Virus record (IMG/VR): IMGVR_UViG_3300036981_000058
Span: 1-23,891 of that record
DNA from: a virus
Reading direction: 5' to 3' (one strand)
Length of the DNA stretch: 23,891 nucleotides
Below are positions 1 through 6,610 of this stretch, piece by piece. A program made the translations under genes and the position numbers. How positions within the stretch are numbered: position 1 is the first letter of the stretch; each line of letters starts with the position of its first letter. The notes under the pieces were generated by a model. It had not been told where the DNA came from and made no database searches. It saw nothing but the letters and a program-made list of their open reading frames with translations.

Positions 1-99
1 CTGCGGGATGCGGTTCTGTCAGCTAAAGGAATGATAGGCCACCCTGACAACATCGCCATTCTAGACAGAGTGCTCGCTGCAACGGAGCCGAAGCCATGA
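1..99 (+). CDS. C-terminal end of an unidentified small protein (5' truncated)
   Basis: An open frame enters from the left edge and stops at TGA 97-99. The visible 32 residues are mixed and mostly helical in character, ending ATEPKP. No motif can be recognised and the start lies outside the window. The TGA overlaps the ATG of the next gene (ATGA at 96-99), the typical sign of translational coupling within a phage operon. Codon use and the tight junction support a real gene, but nothing can be said about function. Confidence 0.5.
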   Translation: MRDAVLSAKGMIGHPDNIAILDRVLAATEPKP

Positions 100-248
100 A
101 GTACCTAGTCGGAGTCCTCGGATTTATTGCGGTTCTGGCTCTGTACTGGATCGGCGGAGGAGAGTTTGAGCGCAGCCCTGTGATGGCCTATTACTGCGTC
201 GTTGCCGTGTTTGTCGGTGGCGTCGCATACACGTTTTGGAGTTGGTGA
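96..248 (+). CDS. Small membrane protein, two predicted transmembrane helices (50 aa)
   Basis: Fifty residues begin at ATG 96, with GGAG about 8 bases upstream and a four-base overlap with the previous stop. Residues about 3-19 (YLVGVLGFIAVLALYWI) and about 30-47 (MAYYCVVAVFVGGVAYTFW) are hydrophobic enough to span the inner membrane. They are separated by a short charged hairpin (GGGEFERSP). Tiny two-helix proteins of this sort in phages include holin-like proteins, superinfection-exclusion proteins and many of unknown role. No endolysin is visible beside it, so a holin assignment is not supported. The protein is real or likely real; its function is unknown. Confidence 0.6.
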   Translation: MKYLVGVLGFIAVLALYWIGGGEFERSPVMAYYCVVAVFVGGVAYTFWSW

Positions 249-249
249 C

Positions 250-417
250 ATGACAAATTGCAAAGACTGCAAGTTCTACCAGTCCAACACCGACTGGAAC
301 GGATGGTGCCTCATCGACTTGCCGCGGTGGCTTCGCGTGGCGGTTGTGCAACTCCATGAGGGTGAGAATCGCTTCGTCCGCGCTGATGATCGTTGCGACT
401 TGGGGGCGCCGAAATGA
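250..417 (+). CDS. Small Cys-rich protein, possible zinc-binding peptide (55 aa)
   Basis: The start chosen is ATG 250, one base after the preceding stop, with GGAG about 8 bases upstream inside the previous gene. A longer frame starting near 202 would overlap the membrane-protein gene and lacks a comparable site. The protein opens MTNCKDCKFYQ and has a third Cys in GWCLIDLP and a fourth near the C terminus (DDRCDLGAP). That CxxC plus two single Cys pattern is compatible with a small zinc site. Such peptides are common among early or accessory phage genes, where several are anti-host factors, but no specific family is recognised. Its stop overlaps the next start (ATGA, 414-417). Confidence 0.6.
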   Translation: MTNCKDCKFYQSNTDWNGWCLIDLPRWLRVAVVQLHEGENRFVRADDRCDLGAPK

Positions 418-641
418 GCTGCCAACACGGAAACCACGTAGACGACTGCGACCTGTGCAACGAACTGCTCGCCGAATATCGCTCAGGAATTGAGCATGGC
501 AAAAGGGAAGGCTGGAAGGCCTGCGAGAAGGCCCACGGCATTTTCGAGGGGAAGCACATGGAGGCGGAATCACTCCGCCAGCAACTCGCGGAGCGGGATG
601 CCGCTATTGCGAGACTGGAGAAAAGGCTCGCTCAGTGGTGA
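414..641 (+). CDS. Small protein with N-terminal Cys/His cluster and C-terminal coiled coil (75 aa)
   Basis: The start ATG 414 overlaps the previous TGA by four bases. The N terminus MSCQHGNHVDDCDLCNELL has three Cys and two His in a spacing that could bind a metal. From about residue 45 the chain is strongly helical and charged (MEAESLRQQLAERDAAIARLE), with heptad-like spacing suggesting a coiled coil. A metal knuckle plus coiled coil resembles many unassigned early phage proteins. It is the last + strand gene before the convergent late operon and ends seven bases from the stop of the facing gene at 649. Confidence 0.65.
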   Translation: MSCQHGNHVDDCDLCNELLAEYRSGIEHGKREGWKACEKAHGIFEGKHMEAESLRQQLAERDAAIARLEKRLAQW

Positions 642-643
642 TT

Positions 644-665
644 GGCGCCTACCGCCCCCGGCGCC
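644..665. terminator. Inverted repeat between convergent genes (possible weak terminator)
   Basis: GGCGCC at 644-649 and again at 660-665 can pair across a 10-base loop. The hairpin sits where the + strand operon and the long minus-strand operon meet and covers the stop codon of the minus gene. A hairpin there could end transcription from either side. No T tract follows on either strand, so it does not meet the usual rule for an intrinsic terminator. It may be chance in GC-rich DNA. Confidence 0.25.
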
Positions 666-2325
666 TCTTCAGTTCGGCCAGCGCCTCGTCTTCGGAATAC
701 AGGTCGCCGAGGGACTGAAGCCCCGTAGCAGCCCGGGACATGCCGGGAGCCACCGGGGCGACGGCCCGGCCAGCAGCAGCAAATGGCCTCGACGCCCGGC
801 CGGCAAGGTGGGCGAGCTCTCCAGAGAAGCGCGGGCTCTCGGCCGCGAGCGCAGCAAGGAACCCCGGGTGCGTGGCGACAGACAATCCGGCCGTGATCGG
901 AATGGCGGTCGCGTTCTGAATGCCCCGTGGCATCCACGTGTTCAGCGCCTGTCCGGCGATCTGCGGCATCAGGGGAAGACCCCCCTCTCCCGTAAGGGTG
1001 TCAAGATCGCGGACACGCTTCCCGAAGTTCGTGTTGACGTTGTTCCGCAGCACGCTGGTGAGCTTCCGTAGCGTCGAGTCGGTGGATGCCTTGTCGCCGA
1101 GCGATAGGCTCTTCGTCAGGTCGTCGATTTTCGCCGAGGCCGCCCCCCAGTCGTCCATCGTCTTCGCGTAGTCCGGTGCGACGGCGCGGATTTCCTTGTT
1201 GATAGCCGCCCGCATCTGGGTGATCGCCCGTCCAGCAGAGGGGGCATTGATCCGGTCGTATGGAAGGTCATTGATAAGCTGCTTCAGGGCGTCCATGCCG
1301 TTGACGGTGTGCGACGCCGGGTCGTTCCGCCACTTGGCAAGGGCAGATTCAATGTCGGCCATCACTGCCTGCTGCGGCTGCCCAACCTTGAACTTCCCGC
1401 GGTGCTGCATCGAGGCGAGAATGTCGCCATAGGCCTTGTCGATTGGCGCGAAGCTGACCGGCGCGTCGGCGCCTTTCCACCCGGCAGAGTTGGTCTGGTA
1501 CTCGGCCGCACGTGCCTGCCGGATGTTGTCCAGATTCTCACGGGCGACGGCGACGATCTCATCCGGCCGCGCCTCTCCTCGCATGTTCGACCGGAAGGAC
1601 TTCCCGGCGTCTCCGCCCTCTTGCCCGGCCTGATAGGCGATCTTCAGCGCATCGCCGCCGGCGCCGCTCAGGTTCCCGGCGATGGTGGCGCCGACGTTGC
1701 CGAGCGTGTTCGCAGTTCCGGCCACGCCCTTCGCGGCAAGATTGACCGGATCGGTGAATGCCGCGGCGCGGGAAAGGGTCGACGCAACTGACCCAGCCTT
1801 CGGGGCGATCATCGCGCCACCGGTCGCCAGCGTCGAGACGTCGGAAAGAGCGCCGACCGGATCGCGTCCGATCGTGTTCAGGATGTTCTGGCCGCCGCCG
1901 TACCGCTGGCTCAGATACTGCCCGGCAGCACTGCCCACCGCCTCGCGCCGCGCAAGCTCCTCCGGGGTCTCGGGAGACGCCTTGTCGAGGAACTTCAGCA
2001 GATCGGGCGATGCCATCTTGATCGCGTTCCGAATACCTCCCCCGGCGACGTCCCGCAGACCCTTCGCGGTCTCGACCGGGTTGGTCACTGCCTGCCAGAT
2101 GTCGCCGGCGAAATTTGCGGCGCTCTGGGGCGCGTTTCGGATCGCGGCCATCGGTACATCACCCAGAGACAGATCGGGCGCTGTAGGGGCTTGCATGGGG
2201 CTTGCTGGGGCTTTCTGGCCTGTGTTCGCCTGAGCGTAGGCAAGAACCTGTTCCTGAGTCGCGCCTTCGGGGGCGTCGACTTCCCATTCCTTGCCGTCGG
2301 GCGAGGTGATGATGTAGGTCGGCAT
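649..2325 (-). CDS. Internal virion / DNA-ejection-type protein (558 aa)
   Basis: Start ATG 2325 follows the previous stop by one base, with AAGGGA upstream. A frame extending to 2358 would run into the previous gene. The N-terminal ~35 residues (MPTYIITSPDGKEWEVDAP, then GATQEQVLAYAQ) match a short module found at the start of many phage internal virion and ejection proteins. The middle is helical, with Ala/Gly-rich segments (for example STLATGGAMIAPKAGSVAS) that could insert in membranes, and the C terminus is basic (LKRRRGR). It is the last gene of the late operon and follows the transglycosylase gene. P22- and T7-type phages place injected proteins at this point, so an ejection role is inferred. 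No enzymatic motif is seen. Confidence 0.65.
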   Translation of the reverse strand: MPTYIITSPDGKEWEVDAPEGATQEQVLAYAQANTGQKAPASPMQAPTAPDLSLGDVPMAAIRNAPQSAANFAGDIWQAVTNPVETAKGLRDVAGGGIRNAIKMASPDLLKFLDKASPETPEELARREAVGSAAGQYLSQRYGGGQNILNTIGRDPVGALSDVSTLATGGAMIAPKAGSVASTLSRAAAFTDPVNLAAKGVAGTANTLGNVGATIAGNLSGAGGDALKIAYQAGQEGGDAGKSFRSNMRGEARPDEIVAVARENLDNIRQARAAEYQTNSAGWKGADAPVSFAPIDKAYGDILASMQHRGKFKVGQPQQAVMADIESALAKWRNDPASHTVNGMDALKQLINDLPYDRINAPSAGRAITQMRAAINKEIRAVAPDYAKTMDDWGAASAKIDDLTKSLSLGDKASTDSTLRKLTSVLRNNVNTNFGKRVRDLDTLTGEGGLPLMPQIAGQALNTWMPRGIQNATAIPITAGLSVATHPGFLAALAAESPRFSGELAHLAGRASRPFAAAGRAVAPVAPGMSRAATGLQSLGDLYSEDEALAELKRRRGR

Positions 2326-2326
2326 G

Positions 2327-3859
2327 TCAGTTTCCCTTCGGACGGATGCCCCACCCACCGCCGGCCGCTGCCGGCGCGGCAGGTTGCACGAACGGCGTCG
2401 CGTAGGGGTTCGGAACCTTCACGCCGGCCGCTGCCCGGGCCTTGCCCGCGGCGATAACTTCCTTCAGGTCGGCAAGGGCTTGACGGTGCGCCGCCGGGCT
2501 CTGCTTCAGGCTCAGGGAGGTGATCGCGTTCGTCGCCTTCTGGCCTTCGATTTCCGTAATCGCACCACCACCGCGAAGCGACTCGAACGCCTGCAAGAAC
2601 GCCGTTCCGGTGACTTGGCCGAGCTTGGATTCATAGTCGGCCGCGGCGCTGCCCGGGATGGTGGGGAGGAGCGATGTCAGGCCGACGGCCTTGTCCAGCC
2701 CCGGGTGGGTCAGGGCGGAGTCAATTACCGCCGTTGCTGCATCGGCCTTCGCGATAGCCGCCGGCGCATTGATCGCGCTCTGGGCGTTCGCCTTGCCGAC
2801 CTCGGTCGCGGCTGCCTTCTGCTCGGACACTTGGCCCTGAAACTCTGGCAGTTTGGACTCGACCGAGAAGGGCATCCCCTTCGCCGGTTCGACGGTCTTC
2901 GTGCCATCGTTGGCGTACCGAACCACATTGACCGCCCCGGTCTTCGGGTCGCGCTCGTAATGCGGGGTCGTGCCGTAACTGGCCGGGTTCATGGTCTTGA
3001 GCAGGCCGGCGCGAATCTGCATCGCCTTCTCGGGCTCGCCCTTCGCGTCGTAGTAGTCGGCCATGCGATTTGTCTCTTCGATGCTCATGTCCTCCTGCTG
3101 GAGCTTGCGCTCGGCGAGACGGGACCGGGCCTGCGATTCCTTGCGCTTCTGCTGGAGCTCCCACAGTTCGTTCTCGGCCTGCTGGCGATTGTGGACGGCG
3201 TTGTTGGCGGCCATCACGCCCATGCCCAGAGGCCTGCCCCAGTCTGTCCCAGAGGCGGCCATGATCGCGGCGCCCATCTGGGTCAGCGGGTTGGTCATCA
3301 TCTTCTCGTACATGTTCATCTCGCGCTGCGGGGGCATTTCCGGCTCGGCGTACTGCGGTTGCTGCTGCCGCCGCATCTGCGCCATGCGGGCCACATAGTC
3401 CATGTACTCGCGGCGCTTCTGCTCTTCGTCAAGGGCTGACAGGTTGATGTCTGCGGGCATTGCGTTCTCCTTCGGTGCTTCGATGTTCTGCGGGTCCAGC
3501 CGTGCGCGTACCTGCTGGGCGTACTGGGCAGTCGTTGGATGGCCCTTCGGGGCTTGGCCGCGGCCGTAGTATGCACCGGTGCGGTCCTCCAGAGTCTGCC
3601 CGCCCTTCGCATACAGGCTCGACGCGAAGTCAGCCTGTTCCTTCAGCGACCCGGCCGCGGGGAACCCCGGGTGATAGTAGGGAACCACCTGAAACGGCCC
3701 CAAAGCATTTCCGCGCCCGCGAGAGAGCGCCGGCCCCTTGATATTCGGATCGAGCGCCCCACCTGATTCCTGTTTCCAGATCGAGCGGAACTCGCCCGGC
3801 AGCAGGCCCAGTGCACTTTCGCGCTCGGCCAGATAGGCTTCGAGCTCTTCGCGTGTCAT
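2327..3859 (-). CDS. Virion-associated lytic transglycosylase (SLT-like), ejection protein (510 aa)
   Basis: Residues about 1-121 look like a soluble lytic transglycosylase domain, which cleaves the glycan strands of peptidoglycan. The candidate catalytic Glu is E31 in WKQESGG, followed by the G-x-x-Q-type element ALGPFQVVP (54-59) and AYYGRG (about 96-101). The remaining ~390 residues carry no enzyme motif. They are Gln/Arg-rich and helical around 150-260, then Ala-rich. This N-terminal enzyme plus long helical tail is typical of injected virion proteins that open the cell wall during DNA entry, as with T7 gp16. The start ATG 3859 overlaps the upstream stop by four bases. Canonical ES is present, but whether it is active is not shown. 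Confidence 0.75.
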   Translation of the reverse strand: MTREELEAYLAERESALGLLPGEFRSIWKQESGGALDPNIKGPALSRGRGNALGPFQVVPYYHPGFPAAGSLKEQADFASSLYAKGGQTLEDRTGAYYGRGQAPKGHPTTAQYAQQVRARLDPQNIEAPKENAMPADINLSALDEEQKRREYMDYVARMAQMRRQQQPQYAEPEMPPQREMNMYEKMMTNPLTQMGAAIMAASGTDWGRPLGMGVMAANNAVHNRQQAENELWELQQKRKESQARSRLAERKLQQEDMSIEETNRMADYYDAKGEPEKAMQIRAGLLKTMNPASYGTTPHYERDPKTGAVNVVRYANDGTKTVEPAKGMPFSVESKLPEFQGQVSEQKAAATEVGKANAQSAINAPAAIAKADAATAVIDSALTHPGLDKAVGLTSLLPTIPGSAAADYESKLGQVTGTAFLQAFESLRGGGAITEIEGQKATNAITSLSLKQSPAAHRQALADLKEVIAAGKARAAAGVKVPNPYATPFVQPAAPAAAGGGWGIRPKGN

Positions 3860-4263
3860 GCTTTCCGCTTCCGACCTTTGTTGAGCTGCTGCAACGCCTC
3901 GACGAGCGGGAACAGGTACTCAAACTGCATGTCCTGCGCCTGCGGGGTTCTCATGCTGACCTGCGGAGGCGGAGGGATGCCGTTGCTGCCGTCGTTCGCC
4001 ATCTTCGACAGTGCGGAGCCGGCCGCCATGAGCCCGCCAGCGGTTGCGCCCATCTGCGGAGAGGGCTGGGCATTCATCTGCATGTAGGGCGCCTGCGACA
4101 CCTCGCCGCCGAGCCCGATTCCCTGTGAGGGCGGAGTCATCGGCGTGTTCGGGTTCTGCTCGAACTGAAACTGGTTCAGGTACGGCTCGGGCTCCATCAG
4201 TCGTTCATACGACGGCCCGTAGTCGTTCGAGCCGAACGGGTCTTGCTTCCTGAAGCTGTACAT
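3856..4263 (-). CDS. Low-complexity virion-type protein (135 aa)
   Basis: The chain is rich in Pro, Gln, Met and Gly through about residue 95 (for example NQFQFEQNPNTPMTPPSQG), with a short Gly/Ala/Met stretch GATAGGLMAAGSALSKMA near 72-89. A helical, basic C terminus follows (LVEALQQLNKGRKRKA). No family is recognised. It lies between an equally low-complexity protein and the transglycosylase, and its stop overlaps the transglycosylase start (ATGA). Position and composition suggest a minor internal virion or ejection protein, by inference only. Confidence 0.6.
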   Translation of the reverse strand: MYSFRKQDPFGSNDYGPSYERLMEPEPYLNQFQFEQNPNTPMTPPSQGIGLGGEVSQAPYMQMNAQPSPQMGATAGGLMAAGSALSKMANDGSNGIPPPPQVSMRTPQAQDMQFEYLFPLVEALQQLNKGRKRKA

Positions 4264-4272
4264 GACACCCCC

Positions 4273-4767
4273 TTACGCCGGGCCGGCTTGCGACGGAGTT
4301 GGCGACAATTGACTTCCCATCGCCCGGGCAACGTCCATCGGGAGACCGCCAGCCTTGCCGGTTTTCATCGCGTTGCCATACCCGATCTGCGGCTGCTGCG
4401 GCGCCCGGGACATCATCACCTGTTCGAGCGACATCGGCTGACCGCCGACCTGACCCATCCACGATGGCATCTGCGGGCTCAACCCTTGAGCCTGCTGCTG
4501 GTCGTACTGGCCCATCTGCTTGACCGCCTCATCATGGATCGGCATGCCGTAGGGACTGAGCATGTCCTGCGTCAGGGAAATCCGCGGATCGGCCGCGCTC
4601 TTCCCCCACGTGTCCATGGCGAAGTTGCCCTGCATCCACGAGGGCTTCCCCTGCGCCGTGAAGGGGTTCATGGTCTGGTTGTATCCAGAGTTCCGGTAGT
4701 GCGACGGGTCCGTATCGAAAACCGGCGCCTTGACCGCACTGTTCTTGCTCTTGCCTCCACCGCCCAT
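4273..4767 (-). CDS. Low-complexity virion-type protein (164 aa)
   Basis: It begins MGGGGKSKNSAVKAP, echoing the MGGGGSSTS start of the next upstream gene product. It then runs as a Met/Gln/Gly/Pro-rich chain with motifs such as MNPFTAQGKPSWMQGN and DQQQAQGLSPQMPSW. No transmembrane segment, signal peptide or catalytic motif is visible. The gene lies nine bases after its upstream neighbour and nine bases before the next. A minor virion or tail-associated protein is the most reasonable guess; the shared N terminus hints at a common docking or sorting signal with the S74-bearing protein. Confidence 0.6.
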   Translation of the reverse strand: MGGGGKSKNSAVKAPVFDTDPSHYRNSGYNQTMNPFTAQGKPSWMQGNFAMDTWGKSAADPRISLTQDMLSPYGMPIHDEAVKQMGQYDQQQAQGLSPQMPSWMGQVGGQPMSLEQVMMSRAPQQPQIGYGNAMKTGKAGGLPMDVARAMGSQLSPTPSQAGPA

Positions 4768-4776
4768 TTCGTGCTC

Positions 4777-5937
4777 CTACTTGACCATGCTGTAATCGAC
4801 CGCATCGAAGCCGGATGGCATCCGATGCACCCATTCTGCCGGAACCTCGTCGGCCATCACGCCAACGCCCGGGGCGCCCCAGACGTAGTCCCAAGCGTAG
4901 ATATTGAACCCCGCCCCGGTCTTCCCGATCTGGCGGATATTCCGCTTAAGCCGGCGGTCGGACATCATCATCGCGATGCCTGCGACAGTGGCCGCGGTTC
5001 CGATGCCGGAGGCAACCTGCGAGCCACGCGACGCCTGCTGCGAGCTCTGGCCGGTTCCCTGCTGCACGCCGTATGGCTGGTACGCATTGGTGACTTGGTT
5101 GATGTTCTGGAGGCGCTGCCACGGCTCTTGAAACTGGAAGTTGTACCGGTTCATCGAGTCCTGCAACGCCCGGCCCTGATAGTCCTCGACGGTCTGACCG
5201 GCCTGCCCGAGCATCCCGGCGCCCTGAGCGAGAGCGTTCGCGCCCTTACCCTGCATGTCTGCACCGGCCCCGTACATCTGGCCGAGCTTGCCCATCCAGT
5301 CCGTAGAACCCTGCAAGCCCTGCTGGACGTTGCCGATCTGGCTCAGAGCATTCTGCTGCGCCCCAAGCCCCTGCCCGTAGGCGTTCAACATGGTCGAGGC
5401 GTTCGTGTTCATCAGGCCGCCCATCGTGTCACCAATGGCCTTCCCTTGCATCATCCCGTGGCGCGAGGAGCCGAGAGCGTTCACACCTTGAGCTCCCTGA
5501 TTCACCATCGGCATCGCCTGCCCGAGAGAGCCCATCGCGATGCGCTGGTTCGCGGCGAGCTGGTTCTGCACGTAGGGATTGTTCGCGACGTCGGCCGCGT
5601 TCGACAGGAAGTTGTAATTCTGCAACCCGGTCTGCCCGACCTGATTCAGCCCGGGAACCGCGCCGTATCCGTACTGGGCCGCGTTCTGCATCATGTTCCC
5701 GGCGGTGTCGTACCCTCCGGCGGTTCCGGCCATCGTCCTGCCGGCCTGAGACGCCAGATCAACCCCCTCCTGCGTCAAGCCGGAAGGCCCGACGTAACCC
5801 TGCCCCGGGAAGTACCCGGTAGGCTGGTCCATGATGCTCTGCCCGAGCGCCCCGCCGTATCCGAGCATCGGCATCATCGCCGAGTTCGGGGTGAGGCTTG
5901 AACTTTGATTGCTTGTGCTGCTTCCGCCGCCGCCCAT
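4777..5937 (-). CDS. Phage protein with C-terminal peptidase S74 (intramolecular chaperone) domain (386 aa)
   Basis: Start ATG 5937 is fixed by AAGGAG six bases upstream; a longer frame to 6087 would sit inside the GNAT-like gene. Residues 1-300 are Gly/Gln/Met/Asn-rich and largely helical, without beta-helix fibre repeats. Residues about 306-325 (ASRGSQVASGIGTAATVAGIA region) are small and hydrophobic. From residue 326 comes SDRRLKRNIRQIG, then YAWDYVWG, GVMADEVPAEWV and VDYSMVK, the signature of the S74 chaperone domain that trimerises and then cuts itself off. By analogy with endosialidases, S326 and K331 would form the catalytic dyad and cleavage would fall after S326. The family usually ends long trimeric fibres, so this short, non-fibrous carrier is unusual. 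Confidence 0.75.
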   Translation of the reverse strand: MGGGGSSTSNQSSSLTPNSAMMPMLGYGGALGQSIMDQPTGYFPGQGYVGPSGLTQEGVDLASQAGRTMAGTAGGYDTAGNMMQNAAQYGYGAVPGLNQVGQTGLQNYNFLSNAADVANNPYVQNQLAANQRIAMGSLGQAMPMVNQGAQGVNALGSSRHGMMQGKAIGDTMGGLMNTNASTMLNAYGQGLGAQQNALSQIGNVQQGLQGSTDWMGKLGQMYGAGADMQGKGANALAQGAGMLGQAGQTVEDYQGRALQDSMNRYNFQFQEPWQRLQNINQVTNAYQPYGVQQGTGQSSQQASRGSQVASGIGTAATVAGIAMMMSDRRLKRNIRQIGKTGAGFNIYAWDYVWGAPGVGVMADEVPAEWVHRMPSGFDAVDYSMVK

Positions 5938-5948
5938 GATTTTCTCCT

Positions 5949-6365
5949 TCAGACGTCCATGTCGATGATTATGCGCTTTCGCTCGGCGCCAAGTTTGCGA
6001 AACCACCCCGGCCGCCCCGTTCCGGTCATCCCGGTACAGCCGACAGACTTGGCGATTGCCTTCAGCGTGGTGAGGCACTGAAACCACAATTCTTCGGTGT
6101 GCGAGTCAGCACCGACCAACAAAACATCCATTACGGTTCGGCGAGGGTAGTAGGTGAGTTGAGTAACGCACGCCCCGAAATACTCGCCGTCATTCACCAG
6201 CGCCCAGAGGGCAACGTGTCCAGACTCGGCCATCGACTTCACGTCTTCCTCGTTCCAGTCGACGTGACACCCGCTTTCGCGGATCGCGGACTCGATGTAG
6301 CCGACCAACTGCCCCCAGACCTTCGGAAGGCGGGGATCGACGCGGAGGATCAGAGCTTGGTCCAT
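5949..6365 (-). CDS. GNAT-like phage protein (138 aa)
   Basis: The chain resembles the small GNAT-fold proteins found in many podovirus tail regions. An N-terminal helix pair (RLPKVWGQLVGYIESAI) is followed by a central strand block with LWALVNDGEYFGACVTQL, then YYPRRTVMDVLLVG, and a C-terminal helix ending GCTGMTGTGRPGWFRKLG. The GRPGW segment is characteristic of this phage group. A standard acetyl-CoA loop (R/Q-x-x-G-x-G/A) is not obvious, so acetyltransferase activity is uncertain. The start ATG 6365 lies 16 bases inside the end of the upstream gene. The substrate is unknown; a structural role is possible. Confidence 0.65.
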   Translation of the reverse strand: MDQALILRVDPRLPKVWGQLVGYIESAIRESGCHVDWNEEDVKSMAESGHVALWALVNDGEYFGACVTQLTYYPRRTVMDVLLVGADSHTEELWFQCLTTLKAIAKSVGCTGMTGTGRPGWFRKLGAERKRIIIDMDV

Positions 6366-6610
6366 GCGGTCCCGTTATAGACGTAGACGCCCTTGCCGGC
6401 GCCGGGATTCCATTGTACCCCGTCGGCGTACCGCAGCATGCCCTCCCGGAAGTGCTCTGGGGGCTCTGTGGTGACGTCAAGGTCGAGGATGGTACTCTGC
6501 CCTTGGAAGATGGCAGAAAGCTCCCTACGGAGCCATTCTGTAAGTTCTGGCGACAGTCCGGCAGGAACGGTGCCGGGGTAGTACCTGCGTGAGGCGGTTC
6601 CTCTTGCCAT
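6350..6610 (-). CDS. Conserved short phage protein of unknown function (86 aa)
   Basis: Start ATG 6610 shares one base with the upstream stop (TGATG); an extension to 6634 would lie inside the nozzle gene. The chain opens MARGTASRRYYPG, has a helix (PELTEWLRRELSAIFQGQ), then short strands, and ends YVYNGTAWTKL. That tail resembles the last strand of phage appendage proteins. It overlaps the GNAT-like gene by 16 bases. It sits directly after the nozzle, so a minor tail component is likely, but nothing else supports a function. Confidence 0.6.
   Translation of the reverse strand: MARGTASRRYYPGTVPAGLSPELTEWLRRELSAIFQGQSTILDLDVTTEPPEHFREGMLRYADGVQWNPGAGKGVYVYNGTAWTKL

Noticed and set aside
644-665. 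Strong bidirectional terminator between convergent genes
   Set aside because: The GGCGCC hairpin lacks a T tract on both strands; it is listed only as a weak candidate.
490-1071. 193-residue + strand frame that crosses the convergent junction
   Set aside because: It overlaps the coiled-coil gene in another frame and is antisense to the 558-aa gene; its composition (Arg/Gly/Pro) is typical of a shadow.
2324-3439. Long + strand frame antisense to the transglycosylase gene
   Set aside because: It is an Arg/Leu-rich shadow of a GC-rich gene, with no recognisable family and no ribosome site; the minus-strand frame has clear SLT features.
4243-5901. 552-residue + strand frame antisense to the S74 and low-complexity genes
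   Set aside because: Composition is dominated by His, Arg, Leu and Val from reading GC-rich codons backwards; the minus strand carries the S74 signature.
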